Assembly: GCA_016342685.1 (NCBI GenBank)
Contig: JAEINU010000009.1
Coordinates: 1 to 64,000 of the forward strand
Reading direction: 5' to 3'
Source of the DNA: Bacteroidales bacterium
GTDB taxonomy: Bacteria; Bacteroidota; Bacteroidia; Bacteroidales; UBA12077
Length of the DNA: 64,000 nt
The notes beneath the pieces are model-generated. The model saw only the letters and a program-made list of their open reading frames with translations. It had not been told where the DNA came from and ran no database searches. The position numbers and the translations under genes are program-made. Positions 56,792 to 64,000 of the stretch are shown here, in pieces; the first letter of the stretch is position 1, and each line of letters starts with the position of its first letter.

Positions 56792-57736
56792 ATGAAAACA
56801 ATTAACAAAATAATGATCGGACTTGTGTTGGCAACTTTAGCGATAGTTAATGTTAATGCTCAACCAAAATCAGAAATTCCTGATGACAATAAACCTAAAA
56901 TGAATTGGTCGGGTGCAGATACACTTTTCACTTTCCAATTTAACACTGAAACGAATTCTTGGCTCTATTTTCAAAGAGAAATTAGACGATTTGATAATGA
57001 GAACCCAATTGAAAATTTTGTTCAAATATGGGAAAATCAAAAATGGATTAATTATTTAAGAGTGAATTATTCGTACGATGAAAATGGAAATGAAATAGAA
57101 GAAATTACTCAAGATTGGGATTCATCAACAAATACATGGGTAAATGCCCAATTAAAAACAAGTTCTTATAACGGTCGACAAAAAGAAGAAATTCTATTCC
57201 AGCAATGGAAAAAACCTACCAATGAATGGTTTAACATCATGAAATATCTAATTAAATACAACCTTGAAGGTGAGAAGAACGAGATTGCTATTAGCTTATT
57301 CAATGGAGTTACAAAAAACTGGGATAATCACAAACGATTTTTAATGGACTTCGACCTTCCTTACGGACCTCCTACCACAGTTGTTGCAGAATCTTGGTAT
57401 TCAAATAACTGGAAAACAGATGGTAAATACGAGATTTTATATAACTGGAGAGGAAAGAAAACAAACGAAGTTAGATATACCTGGAACCAAGGAAAACATA
57501 TTTGGATGGAGGGAATAATGCTTGAAATGGCTTATGATAAATCTGGTAATCAAACAGAATATGTAGAAAAGAAGTTTGACTATGCAAACAATAACTGGAT
57601 GAATTTCAATAAATTCTCCGCTGCTTATAACGAAGAAGGTAATATGATAGAAAAAACCGAGTATAAGTGGGATAGAATAACTAGCCAATGGAATTTAAGC
57701 GGTCAGTTCAAATTTACAACCGATACCAAAATCTAA
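56792..57736 (+). CDS. Secreted Trp-repeat protein, function unknown
   Basis: I start at the ATG at 56792 because a clear signal peptide follows (KIMIGLVLATLAIVNVNA); the mature protein begins QPKSE. The 314-residue product has about nine degenerate units of 28-45 residues. Each has a Trp-centred turn (NTW, NEW, KNW, HIW, NNW, SQW) followed by a strand and often a Y(D/N)xxGN turn. Examples are SYDENGNEIEEITQDWDSS and AYDKSGNQTEYVEKKFDYA. This recalls YD/RHS-like or DUF3836-type beta repeats of Bacteroidetes, but I cannot name the family. It stands alone with a terminator after it. Confidence 0.6.
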   Translation: MKTINKIMIGLVLATLAIVNVNAQPKSEIPDDNKPKMNWSGADTLFTFQFNTETNSWLYFQREIRRFDNENPIENFVQIWENQKWINYLRVNYSYDENGNEIEEITQDWDSSTNTWVNAQLKTSSYNGRQKEEILFQQWKKPTNEWFNIMKYLIKYNLEGEKNEIAISLFNGVTKNWDNHKRFLMDFDLPYGPPTTVVAESWYSNNWKTDGKYEILYNWRGKKTNEVRYTWNQGKHIWMEGIMLEMAYDKSGNQTEYVEKKFDYANNNWMNFNKFSAAYNEEGNMIEKTEYKWDRITSQWNLSGQFKFTTDTKI

Positions 57737-57752
57737 TTTTAAAATACAAAAC

Positions 57753-57788
57753 AAAAAAGGAGCTCAAGTATACTTGAGCTCCTTTTTT
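57753..57788. terminator. Perfectly palindromic bidirectional terminator
   Basis: Bases 57753-57770 are the exact reverse complement of 57771-57788, a 36-bp palindrome with A6 on one side and T6 on the other and a GGAGCTCAAG stem. It lies between convergent genes, the Trp-repeat protein (+) and aspS (-). Confidence 0.9.
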
Positions 57789-57804
57789 TATATTAAAACC
57801 TTGT

Positions 57805-59553
57805 CTATTTTTTTAACTTAAGCGATAATTCATCTAGTTGTTTATTGTCAACTGCCGATGGAGAATCAATCATAACATCTCTACCTGAATTATTCTTAGG
57901 AAAAGCAATTACATCTCTTATAGAATCTAATCCTGCAAAAAGAGATACCCATCTGTCAAATCCAAATGCTGCTCCTCCATGAGGTGGCGCACCATATTTA
58001 AATGCATCCATTAAGAAACCAAATTGCTCCTTAGCTTCCTCTTCAGAAAATCCTAAGTGCTTAAACATATCTTGCTGAAGTTTATCGTCGTGGATTCGTA
58101 TTGATCCTCCACCTATTTCCACTCCGTTTATAACCAAATCGTATGCATTTGCTCGCACTTTACCAGGATCTGTTTCAAATAAATGAATATCTTCTGCTTT
58201 TGGCGAAGTAAATGGATGGTGCATTGCATGAAAACGTTTATTGTCTTCGTCCCATTCTAATAAAGGAAAATCAACTACCCAAAGCGGAGCAAACTTATTT
58301 TTATCCTTTAAACCAAGTTGCTCTCCCATTTCGAGGCGAAGCTCCGATAGTGCATTTAAAGTGTGTGCCTTTTCACCAGCAAGAACCAATATAAGATCTC
58401 CTGCCTTTGCATTCATTTTTTCAGCCCATACTTTAAGATCCTCTTGCGAAAAGAATTTATCGGCCGATGATTTAAATGATCCATCCTCGTTACATTTCAC
58501 GTATACAAGACCTCTAGCTCCAATCTGAGGCTTTCTCACAAAATCAGTTAATTTATCGAGTTGTTTTCTTGTATAATTCCCACAAGCTTGAGCACAAATT
58601 CCTCCAACATATTCTGCAGTATCAAAAACGACAAAATTGTTACCCTTAACAATATCTGTTAGGTTTACAAATTGCATATCAAATCTTATATCGGGTTTGT
58701 CAGAACCATATTTTTCCATGGCTTCTGAATATGGCATTTGCGGAAATTTTTCTTTTATCTCAATACCTTTAATTACTTTAAATAAATGATTTGCTAAACC
58801 TTCGAACATGTTCAACACATCATCTTGATCAACAAATGACATTTCACAATCAATTTGTGTAAATTCAGGTTGACGATCTGCTCTTAAATCCTCATCGCGG
58901 AAGCATTTCACAATCTGAAAATATCGATCGAATCCAGAAACCATTAAAAGTTGTTTAAAGGTTTGTGGAGATTGAGGCAAAGCATAAAACTCGCCTTGAT
59001 TCATTCTCGAAGGAACAATAAAATCGCGTGCTCCCTCAGGAGTTGATTTTATTAAGTATGGAGTTTCAATCTCCATAAACATTTCACCATCAAGATATTT
59101 TCGAATCTCCTGCCCCATTCTATGTCGCAGCTCTAAATTTTTTCGTACAGGATTTCTTCTTAAATCCATATATCGATATTTCATTCTTAATTCATCGCCA
59201 CCATCTGTTTCATCTTCAATTGTAAAAGGAGGTATTTCTGATTTATTTAAAACAACCAGCTCTTTTGCACCTATTTCAATATCGCCAGTAGGCATTTTAG
59301 AATTTTTACTACTTCGTTCAATTACCTCACCAGTTATTTTCACAACAAATTCTCGGCCTAGTTCCTCAACTTGCTTTTTCAATTCTTCAGGCGTATTATC
59401 ATCAATAACAATTTGAGTTAAACCATATCTATCCCTTAAAGTTAAGAATGTCATTCCGCCCAGGTTTCTTACACCTTGAATCCAACCGCTTAAAACAACT
59501 TCTTGTCCAACATGTTCTATTCTAAGCTCTCCGCAAGTATGTGTTCTATACAT
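57805..59553 (-). CDS. aspS: Aspartyl-tRNA synthetase
   Basis: AspS is a class II synthetase charging tRNA-Asp. The 582-residue protein has the N-terminal OB-fold anticodon domain (about 1-110, [25 protein letters not shown]), then motif 2 [18 protein letters not shown], the bacterial insertion (GAD) domain (about 290-400), and motif 3 [13 protein letters not shown] near the C-terminus. Length and the GAD insertion mark the bacterial type. Confidence 0.96.
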   Translation of the reverse strand: MYRTHTCGELRIEHVGQEVVLSGWIQGVRNLGGMTFLTLRDRYGLTQIVIDDNTPEELKKQVEELGREFVVKITGEVIERSSKNSKMPTGDIEIGAKELVVLNKSEIPPFTIEDETDGGDELRMKYRYMDLRRNPVRKNLELRHRMGQEIRKYLDGEMFMEIETPYLIKSTPEGARDFIVPSRMNQGEFYALPQSPQTFKQLLMVSGFDRYFQIVKCFRDEDLRADRQPEFTQIDCEMSFVDQDDVLNMFEGLANHLFKVIKGIEIKEKFPQMPYSEAMEKYGSDKPDIRFDMQFVNLTDIVKGNNFVVFDTAEYVGGICAQACGNYTRKQLDKLTDFVRKPQIGARGLVYVKCNEDGSFKSSADKFFSQEDLKVWAEKMNAKAGDLILVLAGEKAHTLNALSELRLEMGEQLGLKDKNKFAPLWVVDFPLLEWDEDNKRFHAMHHPFTSPKAEDIHLFETDPGKVRANAYDLVINGVEIGGGSIRIHDDKLQQDMFKHLGFSEEEAKEQFGFLMDAFKYGAPPHGGAAFGFDRWVSLFAGLDSIRDVIAFPKNNSGRDVMIDSPSAVDNKQLDELSLKLKK

Positions 59554-59688
59554 AATATTATTGTTTATTATCTTATATTTTAATTCATTATCAATCAGAA
59601 TGCGAAAATATGATTTTATTTTCTTATTAAAAACACGAACGTTTTAAATATTATAAGATTGATACTAAAAAAAATCTCGTGAATATTT

Positions 59689-59696
59689 TATCTTTG
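59689..59696 (+). promoter_or_regulatory. -7 promoter box for the deaminase gene
   Basis: TATCTTTG is a perfect TAnnTTTG box. It ends 11 bp before the ATG at 59708 and 17 bp before the one at 59714, which implies a very short leader. No good -33 box is seen. Confidence 0.45.
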
Positions 59697-59707
59697 TATA
59701 AAAACTA

Positions 59708-60163
59708 ATGGGGATGAAATTGTTTTCGGATGAATATTTTATGAAAGAGGCTTTTAAAGAAGCTGAAAAGGCTTTTGAAAAAAATGAAATTCCTATTGGA
59801 GCGGTAATTGTTAATAACAATCAAATAATTGCCAAATCGCATAACCTTACCGAAACTTTAAACGATGTAACAGCACATGCTGAGATGCAAGCATTTACAT
59901 CGGCAACAAATTATCTTGGTGGTAAATACTTAAACGAGTGCACACTTTATGTTACTCTGGAGCCTTGTATTATGTGTGGTGGGGCTTCTTACTGGACACA
60001 ATTATCGAAATTAGTTTATGGTGCCTCCGATAAAAATAGAGGTTTTAGCAGCTTAAATAAAAACATCTTGCATCCGAAAACGGAAATAATTTCAGGAATA
60101 CTTGAAATGGAATGCAGTAAGCTGCTAAGTGATTTTTTTAAACTTAGAAGAAAAGCAAATTGA
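59708..60163 (+). CDS. tadA: tRNA adenosine(34) deaminase-like protein
   Basis: The 151-residue enzyme has the zinc deaminase motifs HAE (57-59) and PCIMC (86-90, Cys87 and Cys90). TadA makes inosine at the wobble base of tRNA-Arg. Bacteroidetes paralogues may act on guanine or other bases, so the substrate is likely but not certain. ATG at 59714 is an alternative start, favoured by the closeness of the promoter box. Confidence 0.8.
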   Translation: MGMKLFSDEYFMKEAFKEAEKAFEKNEIPIGAVIVNNNQIIAKSHNLTETLNDVTAHAEMQAFTSATNYLGGKYLNECTLYVTLEPCIMCGGASYWTQLSKLVYGASDKNRGFSSLNKNILHPKTEIISGILEMECSKLLSDFFKLRRKAN

Positions 60164-60276
60164 TATTTTATCATATTTTTTTGGTAATATTGACCTAAAT
60201 CATCTAAAATTTATTGAATTTTTCAATAATACTTTTAACTTTTACAAAAAAATAGTTAATCTCAAAACTGTTAATT

Positions 60277-60786
60277 ATGAAACGATTTATTTTAACCACT
60301 CTTCTTTTTACATTAATTATTAAAGTTAATTATGCTCAAGTTGAAATGTCTCAGGCTCAGGCTAATTTCATTTATAACTTTACAAAATTTTTCGATTGGC
60401 CTCAAACAGAAAAAAGTGGGGATTTTATTATTGGGGTTATTGGATCAAAAAACCTTTCAGGTGCACTTGAGAAAGTAACTAAGGGTAAAACGAATGTAAC
60501 ACAAAATATTGTTGTTAAATACTTTAAAAATAAAGATGAGATTTCTAAATGCCATGTAATATATGTAGATGACTCAAAATCTAGTACAATTTTTAATATA
60601 CATGAAAAAACCGGAGTCCATTGCTTAATTATTAGTAATTACTACAAAGCAATTGAGAAAGGGGCTGTTATTCAATTTATTTTTGAAGATAATAGATTAA
60701 GATATGCGTTTAGTAGAGACAATGCACTGAAACATGGGCTAAAATTTCATTCAAAAGTATCAGAAATGGCAAGCAAAAATTATTAA
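60277..60786 (+). CDS. YfiR-like (DUF4154) exported protein
   Basis: The 169-residue protein has a signal peptide (about 1-20, ending VNYAQ) and then the YfiR-family pattern: AQANFIYNFTKFFDWP, FIIGVIGSKNLSGALEKV, CHVIYVDDSKSS, and FIFEDNRLRYAFSRDNALKHGLKFHSKVSEMA at the end. In Pseudomonas, YfiR is a periplasmic inhibitor of the diguanylate cyclase YfiN. No such partner is adjacent here, so the function is open. Confidence 0.8.
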   Translation: MKRFILTTLLFTLIIKVNYAQVEMSQAQANFIYNFTKFFDWPQTEKSGDFIIGVIGSKNLSGALEKVTKGKTNVTQNIVVKYFKNKDEISKCHVIYVDDSKSSTIFNIHEKTGVHCLIISNYYKAIEKGAVIQFIFEDNRLRYAFSRDNALKHGLKFHSKVSEMASKNY

Positions 60787-60804
60787 AAAGAATTAAACTA
60801 TATA

Positions 60805-60833
60805 AAGAAGAGCTGCCAATGGCAGCTCTTCTT
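60805..60833. terminator. Terminator between yfiR-like gene and arsenite transporter
   Basis: AAGAAGAGCTGCC (60805-60817) pairs with GGCAGCTCTTCTT (60821-60833) around a tiny loop of three to five bases. It lies between convergent genes. Confidence 0.8.
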
Positions 60834-60856
60834 ATTTTAACAAATCTTATCTGATC

Positions 60857-61885
60857 TTAATACTTCCATTTATTCGCTAAAGCTACCAAAGAAAGCATAA
60901 CAGGAACTTCAACCAATACACCCACCACAGTAACAAGTGCTGCAGGCGATTGCAATCCGAATAATGCTATGGCAACTGCCACAGCCAATTCGAAGAAATT
61001 ACTTGCACCGATCATTGCTGCCGGAGAACAAATTGCATGTGGAAGTCGCAGTTTTTTACCGCTAAACCAAGTTATAAAGAATATAAAATAAGTTTGAATA
61101 ATTAGAGGAACAGCAATAAGCAAAATGATAAAGGGATTATTAAGTATATTAACACCCTGAAAAGCAAAAAGTAAAATCAATGTTACCAATAATGCCAAAA
61201 TAGAAATTGGTTTTAATTTTGGTAAAAATTCCTTCTCAAACCACTCCTTTCCTTTTGCACGAACTAATAACTTATGTGTAATATATCCGGCCACTAAAGG
61301 AATAACAACAAAAATTACAATACTTGAAATTAAAGTTTCATACGGAATTTGAACATCTGTAATACCAAGCAATAATCCAACGATTGGAATAAAAGCTACC
61401 AAAATGATAAGGTCGTTTACCGAAACTTGCAATAAAGTATAGTTTGGATCGCCATTTGTTAAATACGACCAAACAAAAACCATAGCTGTACATGGAGCAG
61501 CGCCAAGTAATATAGCTCCAGCAATATATTCACCGGCTAATTCGGGCTCAATAAACGCTCCGTATATTTTTGAAAAGAAGATCCAAGCAAAAAACGCCAT
61601 CGTAAATGGTTTTATTAACCAATTAACCGTTAGTGTAAGAATTAATCCTTTGGGTTTTTTACCTGCATTTTTAATACTTGAAAAATCGACCTGCAACATC
61701 ATAGGATAAATCATTAACCAAATTAAAATTGCAACAGGAATATTTACATTAAACAATTCCATCTGACTTAAAAACTGCATATTATCGCCTGCAAAATGGC
61801 CAATAGTGATTCCTCCAGCAATACACAATGCAACCCAAAGTGTAAGATACTTTTCAAAAAAACCTATTTTCTTTTTCTGTGACAT
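60857..61885 (-). CDS. ACR3-family arsenite efflux transporter
   Basis: The protein (342 residues from the ATG at 61885; the frame opens with a GTG at 61933) has about ten helices and the ACR3 signatures: [40 protein letters not shown] and [15 protein letters not shown], the latter with the conserved transport Cys132. A second conserved block is [23 protein letters not shown]. It exports arsenite across the inner membrane. It is the last gene of arsR-arsC-(arsM remnant)-ACR3. Confidence 0.92.
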   Translation of the reverse strand: MSQKKKIGFFEKYLTLWVALCIAGGITIGHFAGDNMQFLSQMELFNVNIPVAILIWLMIYPMMLQVDFSSIKNAGKKPKGLILTLTVNWLIKPFTMAFFAWIFFSKIYGAFIEPELAGEYIAGAILLGAAPCTAMVFVWSYLTNGDPNYTLLQVSVNDLIILVAFIPIVGLLLGITDVQIPYETLISSIVIFVVIPLVAGYITHKLLVRAKGKEWFEKEFLPKLKPISILALLVTLILLFAFQGVNILNNPFIILLIAVPLIIQTYFIFFITWFSGKKLRLPHAICSPAAMIGASNFFELAVAVAIALFGLQSPAALVTVVGVLVEVPVMLSLVALANKWKY

Positions 61886-61901
61886 ATCAAAATATATTTT
61901 A

Positions 61902-62125
61902 TTATTTATTTGCAAAATCTGTTGGTAAACCACATCCTAATGCTAAATCAGCATCTTGATTATACCCCTTCAAGTTGGAGTAATCATCACTAAAGACCGT
62001 ACAATCTATATCGCTACAACAACTCCAACTTCTACAGCAAGAATTCTCGTTTTGTATTTTGATTGCCTTACAATTCATCCATACTTCTCTTTAACAATAT
62101 CTTTTATATCTTTCTTTAAGTTCAT
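61902..62125 (-). pseudogene. arsM: Remnant of an arsenite methyltransferase (arsM) N-terminus
   Basis: The ATG at 62125 overlaps the arsC stop (ATGA) and opens a 16-codon frame, MNLKKDIKDIVKEKYG, ended by TGA. In another frame, an ATG at 62078 gives an intact 58-residue ORF (61902-62078) containing [34 protein letters not shown] and [10 protein letters not shown]. Together these match the N-terminus of ArsM, which normally continues into the SAM-binding domain. Here one nonsense change, one frameshift and loss of the whole methyltransferase domain leave only the Cys-rich leader. The 58-residue ORF could still be expressed as a small Cys-rich peptide (five Cys). Confidence 0.7.
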
Positions 62126-62544
62126 GATCCGATCTCTTTTTTGTAAAATTCAAAAAACGCTTCTTTTATCTCATCCCGAACACGATAAAATTCACTCATA
62201 ATAAACTCATCAGAACCTTGTGCATGAGATGGATCATCAAAACCAATATGCAATCTGTTCTTTACGTTCCCAATAAAAGCTGGACAAGCTTCATTTGCTC
62301 CACCACAAACTGTTATTACAAAATCCCACTCTTCATTTAAATACATATCGACAGAATCTGATGTATGCTCACTTAGATCGATTCCAATTTCCTTCATAAC
62401 AGAAACAGCCTTTTCGTTTAATTTTCCAGAAGCTTCTGTACCTGCAGATCGAACTATTAGATCTTTATTGAAAGATTGCAAAAACCCATGGGCCATTTGA
62501 CTACGACATGAATTTCCGGTACAAAGAATTAGTATTTTTTTCAT
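62122..62544 (-). CDS. arsC: Thioredoxin-type arsenate reductase
   Basis: The 140-residue enzyme belongs to the low-molecular-weight phosphatase-like ArsC class. The P-loop CTGNSCRSQ has nucleophile Cys8 and Cys13, and the redox pair is Cys80 and Cys87 (VCGGANEACP). This arrangement matches S. aureus ArsC, reducing arsenate to arsenite with thioredoxin. The DDP motif (GFDDPSHA) is also present. It is 3 bp downstream of arsR. Confidence 0.92.
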   Translation of the reverse strand: MKKILILCTGNSCRSQMAHGFLQSFNKDLIVRSAGTEASGKLNEKAVSVMKEIGIDLSEHTSDSVDMYLNEEWDFVITVCGGANEACPAFIGNVKNRLHIGFDDPSHAQGSDEFIMSEFYRVRDEIKEAFFEFYKKEIGS

Positions 62545-62547
62545 AGT

Positions 62548-62886
62548 TTAAATTTTACAAGTTATATCGGCCCCCTCAATTATTTCGTTAAAAAATGTCT
62601 CAAAATTTGTTTTCAGATTATCAATACATGAATCACATAAGCAATAATTTACTTTCAATCCATCAATCTCCCCTTTTATTAAACCAGCTTTTTTAAGTTC
62701 CTGCAAATGTTGAGAAACCGTTGTTCGACTTAAGGGAATTTCATTGCTTATATCTCCTGAGATACATGATTTACATTTTGCCAAATATCGTAATATAGCT
62801 AAACGTGCAGGATGACTCATTACCTTAGCTATTTCTGAAAGTTTTTGTAAATCCGCATCAAACAAGTCTGTTTTTTTATATGCCAT
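62548..62886 (-). CDS. arsR: ArsR-family repressor
   Basis: The 112-residue winged-helix protein has HPARLAILRYLAKCKSCISGDI (Cys38 and Cys41, probable metalloid ligands near the recognition helix region) and SRTTVSQHLQELKKAGLI. A C-terminal CLCDSC adds further thiols. The Cys pattern differs from the classical ELCVCDL of E. coli ArsR, so the arsenic site is of another ArsR subtype. It likely represses its own operon through the dyad at 62901-62920. Confidence 0.88.
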   Translation of the reverse strand: MAYKKTDLFDADLQKLSEIAKVMSHPARLAILRYLAKCKSCISGDISNEIPLSRTTVSQHLQELKKAGLIKGEIDGLKVNYCLCDSCIDNLKTNFETFFNEIIEGADITCKI

Positions 62887-62900
62887 AACTACTATGTTTT

Positions 62901-62920
62901 ATGTCGTAAACATACGGCAT
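62901..62920. promoter_or_regulatory. Candidate ArsR operator
   Basis: ATGTCGTA (62901-62908) and TACGGCAT (62913-62920) form an inverted repeat matching at 7 of 8 positions around AACA. It lies 15 bp upstream of the arsR start codon, where a repressor would overlap the promoter or the start of transcription. Confidence 0.6.
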
Positions 62921-62932
62921 TTGTTTTAATAA

Positions 62933-63070
62933 AAAAAGAGCGTGTCCAAAAAGTAAGTTTTCTATGAAAATATCATATTGAACCTGTCGAAATATCTTAT
63001 TATTAACAAAGTAAACTCTTCGACAAGCTCAGAATGACAACTACTTAATCTTGTTGGACACCCTCTTTTT
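62933..63070. repeat. Extragenic inverted-repeat element
   Basis: The ends, AAAAAGAGCGTGTCCAA (62933-62949) and TTGGACACCCTCTTTTT (63054-63070), are complementary at 16 of 17 positions. Inside, TTGAACCTGTCGAA (62978-62991) and TTCGACAAGCTCAG (63019-63032) form a weaker inner repeat. Phrases like TTCGACAAGCTCAG recur in many Bacteroidetes intergenic repeats (recalled, not searched). The 138-bp unit fills the gap between arsR and the M3 peptidase gene and could be a MITE or REP-like element or act as a terminator. Confidence 0.6.
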
Positions 63071-63084
63071 GATTTATGATTAAT

Positions 63085-64000
63085 TTATAATCCTATGGAT
63101 TTTAAAAATGCAGCTTCGTTTGGTTCTCTTCCCAGAAATTCTTTTACAATTTCCATTTCCTCAATTGTTGAACCACGTTCCAAAACAATTTCTTTTAACT
63201 TTAATCCAGTTGCTTGATCCATAATTCCATTTTGTTCGAAAACAGAAAACATATCATCGGCAAAAACTAAAGCCCACAAGTAACTGTAGTAACCTGCTGC
63301 ATAACCATTCAAATGACCAAATCCTGCTTCGAAATGAGTCCCTTCCTGAAACTTGAACATGGTAATATCGTTTTGCAAGTCTTCAACTAAACTAGATGTG
63401 TTTTTTGATCCATTTGCATCGTATTTATCATGATAAGTCATATCTAATGAGCCATAAAAAACTTGTTGCAACACTTGTAAGCCAGATCCAACGTTTTTAG
63501 CAGCAAGCATTTTTTCGTGAAGTTCCTTTGGAAGTAAATCTCCCGTTTTATAATGATTTGCAAAAAGTGATAAAGCTTCGTAATCCCAGGCCCAGTTTTC
63601 GAAAATCTGGGAAGGCATTTCAACAAAATCTCTTGCTACGTTTGTTCCTGCTTGAGAAGCAAGTTCTGCCTTGGTTAACAGATCGTGCATTAAATGACCG
63701 AATTCGTGAAAAAACGTTTCTACATCGTTATGAGGCATTAGGGCTGGCATATCTTCGGTAGCTTTTGGGAAATTACACACCAAACTTGCAGTTGGTATTT
63801 GATAATCGTCATTTACTTTTTTCCCTGGAATCATTCCAAAGCAAGCAGCATGATTGTATTTATTCTCTCGTGGATATAAATCCAAATAAAAACGAGCAAT
63901 TAATTTATCGTTTTCTTTCACTTCGTAAAACAATACATCTTTATGCCATACAGATGCATTTTCGACTTGCTCGAACTTTACACCATATAAATGCTGCGAA
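63085..64000 (-). CDS. M3-family metallopeptidase, partial (C-terminal part)
   Basis: The frame is open to the right edge, so the true start lies outside the window; about 304 residues are visible. It shows the zinc motif HEFGH (in VETFFHEFGHLMHDLL) with downstream FVEMPSQIFENW, the second ligand region of thimet oligopeptidase/Dcp-type enzymes. It continues with HLNGYAAGYYSYLWALVFADDMFSVFE and ends LGREPNEAAFLKSIGL, a normal family end. The edge sequence reads LYGVKFEQ and VWHKDV, in line with Dcp/PrlC. It is likely a cytoplasmic or periplasmic oligopeptidase. Confidence 0.9.
   Translation of the reverse strand, partial: SQHLYGVKFEQVENASVWHKDVLFYEVKENDKLIARFYLDLYPRENKYNHAACFGMIPGKKVNDDYQIPTASLVCNFPKATEDMPALMPHNDVETFFHEFGHLMHDLLTKAELASQAGTNVARDFVEMPSQIFENWAWDYEALSLFANHYKTGDLLPKELHEKMLAAKNVGSGLQVLQQVFYGSLDMTYHDKYDANGSKNTSSLVEDLQNDITMFKFQEGTHFEAGFGHLNGYAAGYYSYLWALVFADDMFSVFEQNGIMDQATGLKLKEIVLERGSTIEEMEIVKEFLGREPNEAAFLKSIGL

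Noticed and set aside
60129-60323. 64-residue ORF overlapping the tadA-like gene end and the yfiR-like start
   Set aside because: It overlaps two better-supported genes in other frames and has low-complexity Asn/Phe/Ile composition.
1-64000. CRISPR arrays, tRNA or rRNA genes, insertion sequences
   Set aside because: I looked through the intergenic stretches and found no regularly spaced repeats, no cloverleaf-like tRNA sequence ending in the usual arm pattern, and no transposase ORF. A covariance-model scan was not possible here.

Overview
The window reads as chromosomal DNA of a low-GC Bacteroidota, most likely in or near Bacteroidales/Marinilabiliales (inferred). Support: TAnnTTTG-type -7 promoter boxes, a division and cell-wall (dcw) cluster in the usual Bacteroidetes order ending ftsQ-ftsA-ftsZ-yqeY, an mraY with a long extra loop, a coaX/outer-membrane protein/TPR/lptC/CBS-protein block, DUF5916 and MacB-like permease genes, a GldN-like lipoprotein, and weak Shine-Dalgarno sequences. 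No rRNA, tRNA, CRISPR array, integrase or intact insertion sequence was seen.

Layout. 1-408 has no credible gene but carries three leftward-facing -7 promoter boxes. 409-3998 (+) holds a polyprenol-phosphate glycosyltransferase, dihydroorotase, a GldN-like lipoprotein and a 2-hydroxyacid dehydrogenase. An aspartate kinase (-) meets them tail to tail. 5458-9861 (+) holds fbp and mfd. 9952-17637 (+) is an envelope block: coaX, an outer-membrane barrel protein, a TPR protein, lptC, a small membrane protein, a CBS-domain membrane protein and a PpiD-like periplasmic foldase.

17714-27978 is the most interesting accessory stretch. Two tandem paralogous FtsX/MacB-like ABC permeases and a DUF5916 outer-membrane protein (all -) lie beside a divergent NtrC-type response regulator and its histidine kinase (+). 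The upstream regions of the permease operon and of the DUF5916 gene share a 19-bp dyad and a second conserved block at almost identical spacing. This looks like the operator set of a local regulon. No ABC ATPase gene is present. A B12-binding radical SAM gene follows.

29484-45322 (-) is the dcw cluster from mraZ to yqeY, preceded by four perfectly phased MraZ boxes. 45583-47388 (+) has two acyltransferases that fit glycine/ornithine-type aminolipid synthesis. 47435-52768 (-) has a long PurF-like protein, a SPOR-domain protein, an LEA-like lipoprotein, glycerol kinase and a YebC protein. 52895-55942 (+) has an AspT-family transporter and miaB. 55980-60786 has a STAS protein, a secreted Trp-repeat protein, aspS, a tadA-like deaminase and a YfiR-like protein. 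60857-62886 (-) is an arsenic operon, arsR-arsC-(arsM remnant)-ACR3, with a visible operator. An inverted-repeat extragenic element and the 3' part of an M3 peptidase gene close the window.
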